From CBFDBF01 sp050291465 (lineage in GTDB: Bacteria; Pseudomonadota; Gammaproteobacteria; Chromatiales; Chromatiaceae): DNA of 64,000 bases. Where the stretch lies: positions 1 to 64,000 of the forward strand of contig JBNKJV010000013.1 in assembly GCA_050291465.1 (NCBI GenBank), read 5' to 3'. The notes beneath the pieces are model-generated. The model searched no databases. It was not told the origin of the DNA and worked only from the letters and a program-made list of their open reading frames with translations. A program made the translations under genes and the position numbers. Position 1 is the stretch's first letter. Every line of letters begins with the position of its first letter. Of this stretch, positions 6,814 to 14,456 are shown one piece after another.

Positions 6814-7521
6814 ATGATGAGAAGATTTGTATTGTTGTTAGTGCTTCTGTTTGCTAGTTCGGCAAATGCAGCCGTTATTGGTTTAGGTAGCGGGACTTGG
6901 TACACGGATACATTAGAGAATAATCTTATATCCCAAGGCCACTCCGTCACTGTATACAATTCTTATGATGCCGCGACTTTAGGGGGATTGGACGTATATA
7001 TACAGGACGGCAATTCTTATTTTAACGCTTCATTATTGGATAGTTTTGTTTTCAACGGCGGCACGCTTATTCAGCTTCCGTGGACTTTTACTCATAATAA
7101 CTATACTGCGGCGACCACGGTCATTGGTGATAGAACTTCTTATACATATGGACAAAGCAACCCTGCCATTACTACGCTGGATGCCGCTAGTTGGTTATTG
7201 GACGGGGTGACGCTTCCTGGAGCAGGGACCTATACGATTGGCCGAGAGATTGGAAATTTATTCGATCCACTTGCGTCAGAGGTCCTGGAGTGGGCGGACG
7301 GCACTGCCATGCTGGGCTATCGCGAGTATGGTGCGGGTATGGTAGTAGGATTCAATCTGCATCTAATCACTTCGGATTCAAATCCATTAAATGCTGATTG
7401 GTCAAATCAGATTATTTACAACGCAGTTGGTGGTGGTAATGTTCCGGAACCCACCACCCTTGCCCTGATGGGTCTCGGCCTGGCCGGTTTCGGGTTTGCC
7501 CGGAAGAGAAAGCAGGCCTAA
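6814..7521 (+). CDS. PEP-CTERM sorted exported protein
   Basis: 235 residues from ATG 6814, preceded by AAGGA at suitable spacing; earlier in-frame starts lack a ribosome site. An N-terminal signal peptide (RRFVLLLVLLFASSANA) is followed by a soluble domain with the ThuA/GATase-like opening GLGSGTWYTDTLENNL, and the protein ends with the canonical sorting tag VPEPTTLALMGLGLAGFGFARKRKQA (PEP motif, hydrophobic helix, basic tail; the tag spans residues about 210-235). PEP-CTERM proteins are processed by exosortase/XrtA and are linked to extracellular polysaccharide; the exosortase is not in this window. The gene is AT-richer than its neighbours and interrupts the tRNA-fMet-rimP arrangement, suggesting insertion. 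Confidence 0.85.
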   Translation: MMRRFVLLLVLLFASSANAAVIGLGSGTWYTDTLENNLISQGHSVTVYNSYDAATLGGLDVYIQDGNSYFNASLLDSFVFNGGTLIQLPWTFTHNNYTAATTVIGDRTSYTYGQSNPAITTLDAASWLLDGVTLPGAGTYTIGREIGNLFDPLASEVLEWADGTAMLGYREYGAGMVVGFNLHLITSDSNPLNADWSNQIIYNAVGGGNVPEPTTLALMGLGLAGFGFARKRKQA

Positions 7522-7548
7522 GGACCGGAATTTGAAGCAGTAGACTCA

Positions 7549-7577
7549 GACCCCGCCCCGGCGGGGTCTGTTTTTTC
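7549..7577 (+). terminator. Intrinsic terminator of the PEP-CTERM gene
   Basis: AGACCCCGCC-CC-GGCGGGGTCT hairpin followed by TTTTTT. Confidence 0.9.
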
Positions 7578-7634
7578 GCCCCAGGGGTGCCCCCAGGTGG
7601 TTTTGCCCGGATGGGGGGGGGACTGGAGGAATCC

Positions 7635-7662
7635 TTTACTTTTCCGGTAGTTTTTATATAAT
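7635..7662 (+). promoter_or_regulatory. Sigma70 promoter of the rimP-nusA-infB operon
   Basis: TTTACT at 7635-7640, 16-base spacer, consensus TATAAT at 7657-7662. Transcription should begin near 7669, giving a leader of about 200 nt before rimP. Confidence 0.65.
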
Positions 7663-7668
7663 TTGCCA

Positions 7669-7763
7669 CCAGATTGGAGGTAGCGGGCCTGTTCCAGGCG
7701 GGGCGTGCCGAAAGGGTACGAAACCGGCTACCGAGTGCGAAACCCCGACTTCGGGGTTTTTTT
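7669..7763 (+). ncRNA. Candidate short leader RNA ahead of rimP
   Basis: Predicted transcript from the promoter at 7635-7662 to the hairpin terminator at 7739-7763, about 95 nt, with GC-rich internal pairing (CGGGCC.../GGCGGGGC, GTAGC.../GGCTAC). No known RNA family is recognised. Confidence 0.3.
7739..7763 (+). terminator. Leader terminator 1 (upstream of rimP)
   Basis: AAACCCCGA-CTT-CGGGGTTT hairpin continuing into a run of seven T, located inside the rimP leader. Confidence 0.8.
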
Positions 7764-7836
7764 CTGGGATCGGGATTTAGAGGGTTGGTTTTGGGATACC
7801 ACCGTCTTCCGGTTCGCGTCTGAGGAGTAATGATGA

Positions 7837-7860
7837 GTGGGCCTTTGGCCCATTTTTTTA
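7837..7860 (+). terminator. Leader terminator 2 (12 bases before rimP)
   Basis: GTGGGCC-TTT-GGCCCA hairpin followed by TTTTTTTA. It ends just before the rimP start codon, so the operon can only be expressed by reading through both leader hairpins. Confidence 0.75.
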
Positions 7861-7872
7861 TTGTGGCGGGAC

Positions 7873-8331
7873 ATGCGTAGCGCGCCGGAGAAATTGACCA
7901 CGTTGGTCAGAGGAGTGGTTGAGCCCATGGGCTATGAACTCGTGGGCGTCGAGTACTTGGGTGGACAGGAGGGCGGCAGTCTGTTGCGCGTCTATATCGA
8001 CCAGGAGGAAGGCATTACCCTGGATGATTGCACCGCGGTAAGTCGACAATTGAGTGCTGTATTGGATGTTGAGGATCCGGTGAAGGAGCATTATTCACTG
8101 GAGATATCCTCCCCGGGCCTGGATAGGCCGCTGTTTCATGAGGAGCATTTTCGCAAATATGCGGGCAGCCGTATTCGTCTGAAAATGGCCCTCAAGATAG
8201 ATGGAAGACGGCGTTTTGAAGGGATCCTGAAAGGATTGCAGGATCAGGAAATTGTACTGGAGGTGGACGGAGAACAGTTTCTTCTGCCACTGGACCAGGT
8301 GGAGACGGCCCGGCTTGTTCCGGAGTTTTGA
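7873..8331 (+). CDS. rimP: Ribosome maturation factor RimP
   Basis: 152 residues, normal family length. The start ATG 7873 is chosen because the earlier in-frame ATG at 7837 lies in the leader terminator. N-terminal alpha/beta domain contains VVEPMGYELVGVEYLGG and LLRVYIDQEEGITLDDC (about residues 15-55), followed by the conserved EISSPGLDRPL and a C-terminal SH3-like barrel. RimP binds the 30S subunit and helps assemble the S12/S19 regions of the head. First gene of the rimP-nusA-infB-rbfA-truB operon, 17 bases ahead of nusA, with an attenuator-like leader that suggests autoregulation through NusA. Confidence 0.95.
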   Translation: MRSAPEKLTTLVRGVVEPMGYELVGVEYLGGQEGGSLLRVYIDQEEGITLDDCTAVSRQLSAVLDVEDPVKEHYSLEISSPGLDRPLFHEEHFRKYAGSRIRLKMALKIDGRRRFEGILKGLQDQEIVLEVDGEQFLLPLDQVETARLVPEF

Positions 8332-8348
8332 TTGGGAAGTGATGACTG

Positions 8349-9851
8349 ATGAATAAAGAGATTCTGCTCGTCGTTGACGTTGTTTCCAACGAGAAGGACG
8401 TTGAGAAAGAGATCATCTTCGAGGCTATCGAGGCCGCGTTGGCGTCGGCGACCCGAAAAAAGCATGGCGGGGAGATCGATGTTCGCGTCTCTATTGATCG
8501 CGAAACCGGTGATTACGCCAGTTTTCGGCGCTGGGAGGTGATTGAAGAGCCGGATGAGGAAGGACTGCGCCCGGAACGTCAGATCCTGCTGGAGGAAGCA
8601 CGCAAAGAAAATCCGGACATTGCACCGGGAGAGTATATCGAAGAGCCGATGGAATCCATCGCGTTTGGTCGTATTGCGGCTCAGACCGCCAAGCAGGTGA
8701 TCGTGCAGAAGGTACGTGAAGCCGAGCGGGCCAAGGTGGTCGAGGCCTATAAAGACCGTAAGGGTGAACTGGTCACCGGTGTGGTGAAGCGCGTGGAACG
8801 GGGCAACATCCTGTTGGATCTGGGTAGCAACGCGGAAGCCCTGGTGCCGCGGGAGGAGATGATTCCCCGGGAGTCAGTGCGCACCGGAGATCGGTTGCGG
8901 GGGTATCTGTATGACATCCGTCCGGATGCACGTGGTCCCCAGCTGTTTGTCAGCCGCACCTGTCCGGAGCTGTTGATCGAGCTTTTCAAGCTGGAAGTTC
9001 CGGAAGTGGGTGAGGGCCTGATCGAAATCATCGGCGCCGCCAGGGATCCGGGGCTGCGGGCAAAGATCGCGGTAAAGGCCAAGGATCAGCGCATCGACCC
9101 GGTGGGGGCGTGTGTGGGTATGCGCGGCTCCAGGGTGCAGGCGGTTTCCAACGAGCTGAACGGCGAGCGGGTGGATATCATTCTCTGGAATGAGAATCCG
9201 GCGCAGTTCGTGATCAATGCCATGTCTCCCGCAGACGTCGTTTCCATCGTGGTCGACGAAGAGAGCAACAGCATGACCGTGGCGGTTGAGGAAGAAAACC
9301 TCTCGCAGGCGATCGGTCGTGGCGGCCAGAATGTTCGCCTCGCCAGTGAACTTTCCGGTTGGGAACTGAACGTAATGAATGAGGCCGAGGCGGCGGAGCG
9401 AAGCGAAGCTGAGGCGCGAGAACTGGTCAAGCAGTTTATGGAGCAGCTGGATGTGGACGAGGAGGTCGCGGCAATCCTGGTTCAGGAAGGGTTTTCCAAC
9501 CTGGAAGAGGTAGCCTATGTCCCTATAGAAGAGATGCTCGAGATCGAAGAGTTCGATCAGGACATCGTTGAGGAACTGCGGGGGCGTGCTCAGGAGGTGC
9601 TTCTTACCCAGGCCATCGCGAGGGAGGAAGAGTTGTCCGATGCGGAACCGGCTGAGGATCTGCTTACCATGGACGGGATGGAAAAGAATCTGGCCTACGA
9701 ACTGGCGCGTCGCGGTATTAAGAGCATGGAAGATCTTGCGGAACAGTCGGTTGATGAATTGATGGAAATCGAGGATATGGATGAAGAGCGCGCGGCCCAG
9801 TTGATTATGACGGCGCGTGCCCCTTGGTTTGAGGACGAAAAGAAGGCGTAG
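8349..9851 (+). CDS. nusA: Transcription termination/antitermination factor NusA
   Basis: 500 residues, close to the 495 of E. coli NusA. Domain order is standard: N-terminal RNA polymerase-binding domain (about 1-125), S1 domain (about 135-200), KH1 and KH2 (about 230-345; the GXXG-type loops are in GACVGMRGSRVQAV and AIGRGGQNVRLA), and two acidic C-terminal repeats (about 365-495) of the type that interacts with the alpha subunit and lambda N in gamma- and betaproteobacteria. NusA modulates pausing, termination and antitermination of rRNA operons. Lies between rimP and infB with short gaps; leader terminators ahead of rimP are plausible sites for its own feedback control. Confidence 0.97.
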   Translation: MNKEILLVVDVVSNEKDVEKEIIFEAIEAALASATRKKHGGEIDVRVSIDRETGDYASFRRWEVIEEPDEEGLRPERQILLEEARKENPDIAPGEYIEEPMESIAFGRIAAQTAKQVIVQKVREAERAKVVEAYKDRKGELVTGVVKRVERGNILLDLGSNAEALVPREEMIPRESVRTGDRLRGYLYDIRPDARGPQLFVSRTCPELLIELFKLEVPEVGEGLIEIIGAARDPGLRAKIAVKAKDQRIDPVGACVGMRGSRVQAVSNELNGERVDIILWNENPAQFVINAMSPADVVSIVVDEESNSMTVAVEEENLSQAIGRGGQNVRLASELSGWELNVMNEAEAAERSEAEARELVKQFMEQLDVDEEVAAILVQEGFSNLEEVAYVPIEEMLEIEEFDQDIVEELRGRAQEVLLTQAIAREEELSDAEPAEDLLTMDGMEKNLAYELARRGIKSMEDLAEQSVDELMEIEDMDEERAAQLIMTARAPWFEDEKKA

Positions 9852-9875
9852 GACTGCCCGGGAGGTCCTAACATT

Positions 9876-12491
9876 ATGAGTGAAGTAACAGTAAAACAGC
9901 TTGCGGAGGACGTGGGTATTCCCGTCGAACTCCTGCTTACCCAGCTTGATGAGGCCGGCCTGAAGAAGGTGGGCGAAGATGACAGTGTCAGCGAAAAAGA
10001 GAAGCTGCAACTGCTGTCGCATCTGAGAGAGAGCCACGGCAAGAAAAAGGAAACCGCCGCCTCAGGTCGCAAGATCACACTGAAAAGAAAGACGGTCAGT
10101 GAACTGCGTCAGCCGGCGGCCACCGGGGGAAGAACATCCACCCGGGGAGCGACATCCCGTGGCGGCAAGACCGTCAGTGTCGAGGTGCGGCGCAAACGTA
10201 CCATAGCCAAGAAGGAAGAGACCGCTTCGCAACAGGAGCAACGCCTGAAAGAGGCGGAGGCTGCCCAGAAGGCCCTGGCGGAACAGGCCGAGCAGCGGCG
10301 CAAGGTGGAAGCGGAAGCCGAGGCACGCCGTGCCGCCGAGGAGGCCAGGCGCAAGGCCGAGGAAGAGGCGAAGCGCGAGCTTGAGGAAGCACGCCAGAAG
10401 GCCGAGACCGAAGCGACTCAGGCAAAGAAGGTTACCCGTAAGAAGCGGGCGGAGAAACCGGCGGATGAGAAAGTAACGCCCCAGGAAGCCGCGGCCAAGG
10501 CCGAGGTGGAGGCGGAAGCGTTGCGTGCCGCGGAGGAAAAAAGCGGAAAGAAAGCCGCCCACCGCAAGGAAGAGAAGGAAAGGGAGAAGAAAAAATCCTC
10601 CCGCCAGGGGCGCAAGGAACTGCATGTGTCGGAAGACATGCGCGGTCGGCGCAAGGTCAAGCCCGCCAAACGTCATACCAAGCCGGCGGTGACCACGGAA
10701 ACCCAGCACGGTTTCCAGAAACCCACGGCGCCTGTTGTCCGCGATGTTGAGATCCCCGAGACCATCACCGTAGCGGAGTTGGCTCAGCGGATGTCCATTA
10801 AGGCCGCCGAGGTGATCAAGGAACTGATGAAAATGGGCATGATGGTGACCATCAATCAGACCCTGGATCGGGATTCCGCCACGCTGGTGGTGGAAGAGAT
10901 GGGCCACCATGCCGTCGAACAGAAGGAGGCGGATGTCGAGGCAGAGGTGATGAGTGCCATCGAAGAGGAGCAGGGAGAGAAGAAATCCCGTGCGCCGGTG
11001 GTCACCATCATGGGCCACGTGGACCATGGCAAGACCTCGTTGCTGGACTACATCCGGGCCACGCGGGTTGCGGCCGGTGAGGCCGGGGGCATCACCCAGC
11101 ATATCGGTGCCTACCACGTGGAGACCGATAAGGGCATGGTGTCGTTTCTGGATACTCCGGGTCACGCCGCCTTTTCCGCCATGCGTGCGCGTGGCGCCAA
11201 GGTGACGGATATCGTGGTGCTGGTGGTTGCCGCCGATGACGGCGTCAAGCCGCAGACCATCGAGGCGATTCAGCATGCCCGTGCCGCCGAGGTGCCTCTT
11301 ATTATCGCTGTGAACAAGGTCGACAAGCCCGAGGCGCAGCCGGAAAAAGTGATGCAGGAGCTCTCCGGTCAGGAAGTGGTGCCGGAGGCTTGGGGCGGTG
11401 ACACCATGTTCGTTCAGGTCTCCGCCAAGACCGGGCAGGGGATTGATGATCTCCTCGACGCCATCCTGCTGCAGGCGGAGGTTCTGGAGCTCAAGTCGGT
11501 GGTGGATTCGCCGGCCAGGGGCATCATTGTTGAGTCCAGTCTCGACAAGGGCCGCGGTCCGGTGGCCACGGTGCTGGTTCAGTCCGGCACCCTGAGGCAG
11601 GGCGATATGCTGGTCAGCGGCCAGGAGTACGGCCGGGTCCGCGCCCTGCTGGACGAGAATCGGCAGCAGGTGAAATCCGCGGGACCTTCCATTCCGGTGG
11701 AAGTGTTGGGGCTTTCCGGAGTGCCGAATGCCGGCGACGATGTGCTGGTGGTGCCGGACGAGCGTATGGCCCGTGAGCTGGCGGAATCGCGCCAGGAGAA
11801 GGCGCGGGATTCCCGTCTTGCCGCCCAGAAAGCCGCGAAACTGGATGAGTTCTTCTCCCAGATGGAGGAGGGCGAGATCAATTACGTCAATCTTATCGTC
11901 AAAGCGGATGTACAGGGCAGTGTGGAGGCGTTGAAGGACTCCCTGCTCAAGATCACTACCGATGAGGTGAAGGTGAAGGTGGTGGCGGCAGCGGTGGGCG
12001 GTATCAGCGAATCCGATGTGAACCTGGCCCTGACTTCCGGTGCCTTCATTATCGGCTTCAACGTCCGTGCCGACGCCACGGCGCGCCGGGCGGCGGAAGA
12101 GCAGGGTGTGGACATCCGCTACTACAGCATCATCTATGAAGTGATCGACGATGTGAAGAAGGCGATTTCCGGTCTGCTGAGCCCGGAGGTTCGGGAAGAG
12201 ATTATCGGCCTGGCCGAGGTGCGCGACGTATTCCGTTCCTCCAAGCTGGGCGCCATCGCCGGTTGTATGGTGGTGGAGGGCACGGTCAAGCGCAACAATC
12301 CGATCCGTGTGCTGCGGGACAACGTGGTGATCTACGAAGGGGCCCTGGAGTCTCTGCGCCGGCACAAAGATGACGTCAGCGAGGTCAAGGCGGGTACCGA
12401 GTGCGGCATCGGTGTTAAAAACTATAACGATGTGAAGGTCGGAGACCAGATCGAAGTCTTCGAGCGCATCGAAGTGGCGCGCGAAATCTGA
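9876..12491 (+). CDS. infB: Translation initiation factor IF-2
   Basis: 871 residues. The N-terminal IF2-N domain (about 1-55) is followed by a long, charged, Ala/Glu/Lys-rich linker (about 60-290), a second IF2-N-like region, then the GTPase domain with G1 GHVDHGKTSLLD, G2/GIT(Q)HIGAY, G3 DTPGHAAF, and G4 NKVDKP. C-terminal beta-barrel domains and the fMet-tRNA-binding C2 domain complete the protein. IF-2 places initiator tRNA on the 30S subunit with GTP hydrolysis on subunit joining. Starts with ATG 24 bases after nusA and precedes rbfA by 15 bases; conserved operon position. Confidence 0.98.
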   Translation: MSEVTVKQLAEDVGIPVELLLTQLDEAGLKKVGEDDSVSEKEKLQLLSHLRESHGKKKETAASGRKITLKRKTVSELRQPAATGGRTSTRGATSRGGKTVSVEVRRKRTIAKKEETASQQEQRLKEAEAAQKALAEQAEQRRKVEAEAEARRAAEEARRKAEEEAKRELEEARQKAETEATQAKKVTRKKRAEKPADEKVTPQEAAAKAEVEAEALRAAEEKSGKKAAHRKEEKEREKKKSSRQGRKELHVSEDMRGRRKVKPAKRHTKPAVTTETQHGFQKPTAPVVRDVEIPETITVAELAQRMSIKAAEVIKELMKMGMMVTINQTLDRDSATLVVEEMGHHAVEQKEADVEAEVMSAIEEEQGEKKSRAPVVTIMGHVDHGKTSLLDYIRATRVAAGEAGGITQHIGAYHVETDKGMVSFLDTPGHAAFSAMRARGAKVTDIVVLVVAADDGVKPQTIEAIQHARAAEVPLIIAVNKVDKPEAQPEKVMQELSGQEVVPEAWGGDTMFVQVSAKTGQGIDDLLDAILLQAEVLELKSVVDSPARGIIVESSLDKGRGPVATVLVQSGTLRQGDMLVSGQEYGRVRALLDENRQQVKSAGPSIPVEVLGLSGVPNAGDDVLVVPDERMARELAESRQEKARDSRLAAQKAAKLDEFFSQMEEGEINYVNLIVKADVQGSVEALKDSLLKITTDEVKVKVVAAAVGGISESDVNLALTSGAFIIGFNVRADATARRAAEEQGVDIRYYSIIYEVIDDVKKAISGLLSPEVREEIIGLAEVRDVFRSSKLGAIAGCMVVEGTVKRNNPIRVLRDNVVIYEGALESLRRHKDDVSEVKAGTECGIGVKNYNDVKVGDQIEVFERIEVAREI

Positions 12492-12506
12492 CGGTTACCC
12501 CGGTTT

Positions 12507-12887
12507 ATGGCGCGAGAGTTCAGTAGAACCGACCGGGTCGGTTCCCAGATGCAGCGTGAATTGGCGCAGCTCATTCGCGATGAGCTGGATGATCCGCGCC
12601 TGGGTATGATCACTGTCCAGGCGGTGCGGGTGGTGCGGGATTTTTCCCATGCCAAGGTCTACTTCACCATTCTGGGCGGCGGTCTTTCGGAAAAAGAGAC
12701 CACCGCGTTGCTGAATGAGGCAGCGCCCTTCTTTCGCCACGAGTTACGGCACCGGCTGAACATCCGCAGTCTCCCCATGCTTCATTTCATATATGACGAA
12801 TCGATTGAGAAAGGCGCCCACCTCTCCGCCCTCATCGATGAAGCTGTGGAATCTGACCGGGAAAAACACCGCGATTCGGACGATTAA
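12507..12887 (+). CDS. rbfA: 30S ribosome-binding factor RbfA
   Basis: 126 residues, a compact KH-like type II fold. Typical family sequences are FSRTDRVGSQMQRELAQLI at the N-terminus, DDPRLGMITVQAVRVVRDFSHAKVYFTILG in the centre, and RLNIRSLPMLHFIYDESIEKG toward the C-terminus. RbfA binds free 30S subunits and is needed for 16S rRNA 5'-end processing and cold adaptation. Sits between infB and truB with a 2-base gap to truB, indicating co-translation in the operon. Confidence 0.96.
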   Translation: MAREFSRTDRVGSQMQRELAQLIRDELDDPRLGMITVQAVRVVRDFSHAKVYFTILGGGLSEKETTALLNEAAPFFRHELRHRLNIRSLPMLHFIYDESIEKGAHLSALIDEAVESDREKHRDSDD

Positions 12888-12889
12888 TC

Positions 12890-13795
12890 ATGGGTAGAAG
12901 GCGGAACAGAGGGCGCAACGTGCGGGGTATCCTGTTGCTGGATAAGCCCCGGGGTATAACGTCCAACGATGCGTTGCAAAGGGTGAAGCGACTGTACCGG
13001 GCGGACAAGGCCGGCCATACCGGGAGTCTGGACCCCCTGGCCGACGGCCTGCTCCCCGTCTGTTTCGGCGCCGCCACCAAGATTTCCGCTTTTTTACTCG
13101 ACGCCGACAAGCGTTACTGGGTGCGGATCAGACTCGGGATCACCACCACCACCGCCGATTCCGACGGCGAGGTGTTGGAGACCCGCGCCGTTGACGGCGT
13201 GAGCGAAAAGGCGCTGCGGCAGGTGTTGACCCGGTTTGAGGGCCGGATCGAACAGATACCCCCCATGTACTCCGCCCTGAAGCATAAGGGCGAACGTCTC
13301 TATAAGCTTGCCCGGGAAGGCAAGGAGGTGGAGCGGGAACCGCGCAGCGTCACCATCCACAGCCTGCAGCTCGGCGCCTGTGATCTGCCGGAGTTTGAAC
13401 TGCAGGTGCACTGTTCCAAGGGCACCTATGTACGCACCCTGGCCGAGGATATCGGCGAGGCCCTGGGCTGCGGTGCCCACGTGACGGCCCTGCGGCGTAC
13501 CGGTGTCGGACCCTACGGTGATGACGGACTGGTGAGCATGGAGGCGTTGGAAAAACTGGCGGAGGAGGGCTTCGATGCCATGGATTCCCTGCTGCTTCCG
13601 GTGGAGAGCGCCCTGGCGGACTGGCCGGAGGTGAAGCTGACCCCGGACAGCAGCTTCTATGTGCGCCAGGGCCAGCCGGTGCTGGTGCCCAATGCCCCGG
13701 TGGAGGGCCTGGTACGTATCTTTGGCCCCGACGGCTTCATCGGCGTCGGCGAGATCCTGGACGACGGCCGGGTGGCGCCGCGGCGTCTGATGTGA
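12890..13795 (+). CDS. truB: tRNA pseudouridine(55) synthase TruB
   Basis: 301 residues. The catalytic aspartate is in HTGSLDPLADGLLPVCFG (about residues 42-59). The RxDK-type motif region DADKRYWVRIRLG and the conserved CSKGTYVRTLAEDIG segment bind tRNA, and a small PUA-like C-terminal domain follows. TruB converts U55 of the T-loop in elongator tRNAs to pseudouridine and acts as a tRNA chaperone. Last gene of the operon; the stop is followed at once by a palindromic repeat and then the separate rpsO-pnp promoter. Confidence 0.97.
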   Translation: MGRRRNRGRNVRGILLLDKPRGITSNDALQRVKRLYRADKAGHTGSLDPLADGLLPVCFGAATKISAFLLDADKRYWVRIRLGITTTTADSDGEVLETRAVDGVSEKALRQVLTRFEGRIEQIPPMYSALKHKGERLYKLAREGKEVEREPRSVTIHSLQLGACDLPEFELQVHCSKGTYVRTLAEDIGEALGCGAHVTALRRTGVGPYGDDGLVSMEALEKLAEEGFDAMDSLLLPVESALADWPEVKLTPDSSFYVRQGQPVLVPNAPVEGLVRIFGPDGFIGVGEILDDGRVAPRRLM

Positions 13796-13803
13796 TGAAT
13801 CGT

Positions 13804-13953
13804 AGCCACAGAGGCACAGAGAACACAGAGATTCCACTGTTTTTTGTAAGGTAATTGCTTGGCCGGATGATGTGGACTCGGAGCTGTCAGTTGCCGGTGC
13901 TTTGATAACAGGGTCGGAAATACAATTCTCCGTGAACTCTGTGTCTCCGTGGC
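13804..13953. repeat. CACAGAG-type intergenic palindromic repeat, copy 1
   Basis: Left arm GCCACAGAGGCACAGAGAAC (13804-13830) and right arm CTCTGTGTCTCCGTGGC (ending 13953) are imperfect inverted copies around a unique loop of about 95 bases. Five further copies occur in this window. Confidence 0.7.
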
Positions 13954-13975
13954 GAAAATATAATGAACAGAGCGA

Positions 13976-14004
13976 TTTGATTGGTTTTTTTAAACCTATA
14001 TAAT
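13976..14004 (+). promoter_or_regulatory. Sigma70 promoter of rpsO-pnp
   Basis: TTGATT at 13976-13981, 17-base spacer, perfect TATAAT at 13999-14004. Start of transcription about 14011, giving a leader of about 140 nt. Confidence 0.8.
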
Positions 14005-14058
14005 ACGCAGTTCACTGATCCCGGGCGGCTTTGCGGCTGGCCGGGTATCGAAAAGGCG

Positions 14059-14084
14059 CCCTCCTTTTCCGGAGGGTATTTTTG
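14059..14084 (+). terminator. Attenuator-like hairpin in the rpsO leader
   Basis: CCCTCC-TTTTCC-GGAGGG stem followed by TATTTTTG, located about 70 bases before the rpsO start. It may be a leader terminator linked to S15 autoregulation. Confidence 0.5.
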
Positions 14085-14153
14085 TTCGCAGCCCTGAACC
14101 CATTGTCGGGGCGCGGATGTAATTGCTTAGCAATACAATGAGGAGCAACAGCA

Positions 14154-14423
14154 ATGTCTATTACCGCCGAAGAGAAAAAGGCGATTGTCGAAGAGTATGG
14201 ACGTGGAACCAATGATACCGGTTCCCCTGAAGTGCAGGTGGCGCTCCTGACCACCCGCATCAATCAACTCACGGAACATTTTGCCGAACACAAGCATGAC
14301 CATCACTCCCGTCGGGGTCTGGTTCGGATGGTGAACTCCCGCCGCAAGCTGCTGGACTACCTGAAGTCCAAGGATCTGGAGCGTTATCGTACCCTGATCT
14401 CCAAGCTTGGCCTGCGCCGGTAA
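14154..14423 (+). CDS. rpsO: 30S ribosomal protein S15
   Basis: 89 residues, identical in length to E. coli S15. Conserved helices are visible: GTNDTGSPEVQVALLTTRI (rRNA three-way junction binding), HFAEHKHDHHSRRGLVRMV and RRKLLDYLKSKD. S15 binds 16S rRNA early in assembly. ATG 14154 has a GAGGAG ribosome site 8 bases upstream. Followed 33 bases later by pnp, the conserved rpsO-pnp arrangement, and preceded by its own strong promoter and a leader hairpin. Confidence 0.98.
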   Translation: MSITAEEKKAIVEEYGRGTNDTGSPEVQVALLTTRINQLTEHFAEHKHDHHSRRGLVRMVNSRRKLLDYLKSKDLERYRTLISKLGLRR

Positions 14424-14456
14424 GCCGGTAAACAGTAACTAATTGAGGACACTATC

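Noticed and set aside
10062..12365. A 767-residue open frame on the minus strand opposite infB (and similar long frames opposite nusA, pnp and fimV)
   Set aside because: These are shadows of GC-rich, strongly biased real genes. Their products are rich in His/Arg/Leu, have no domains and no ribosome sites.
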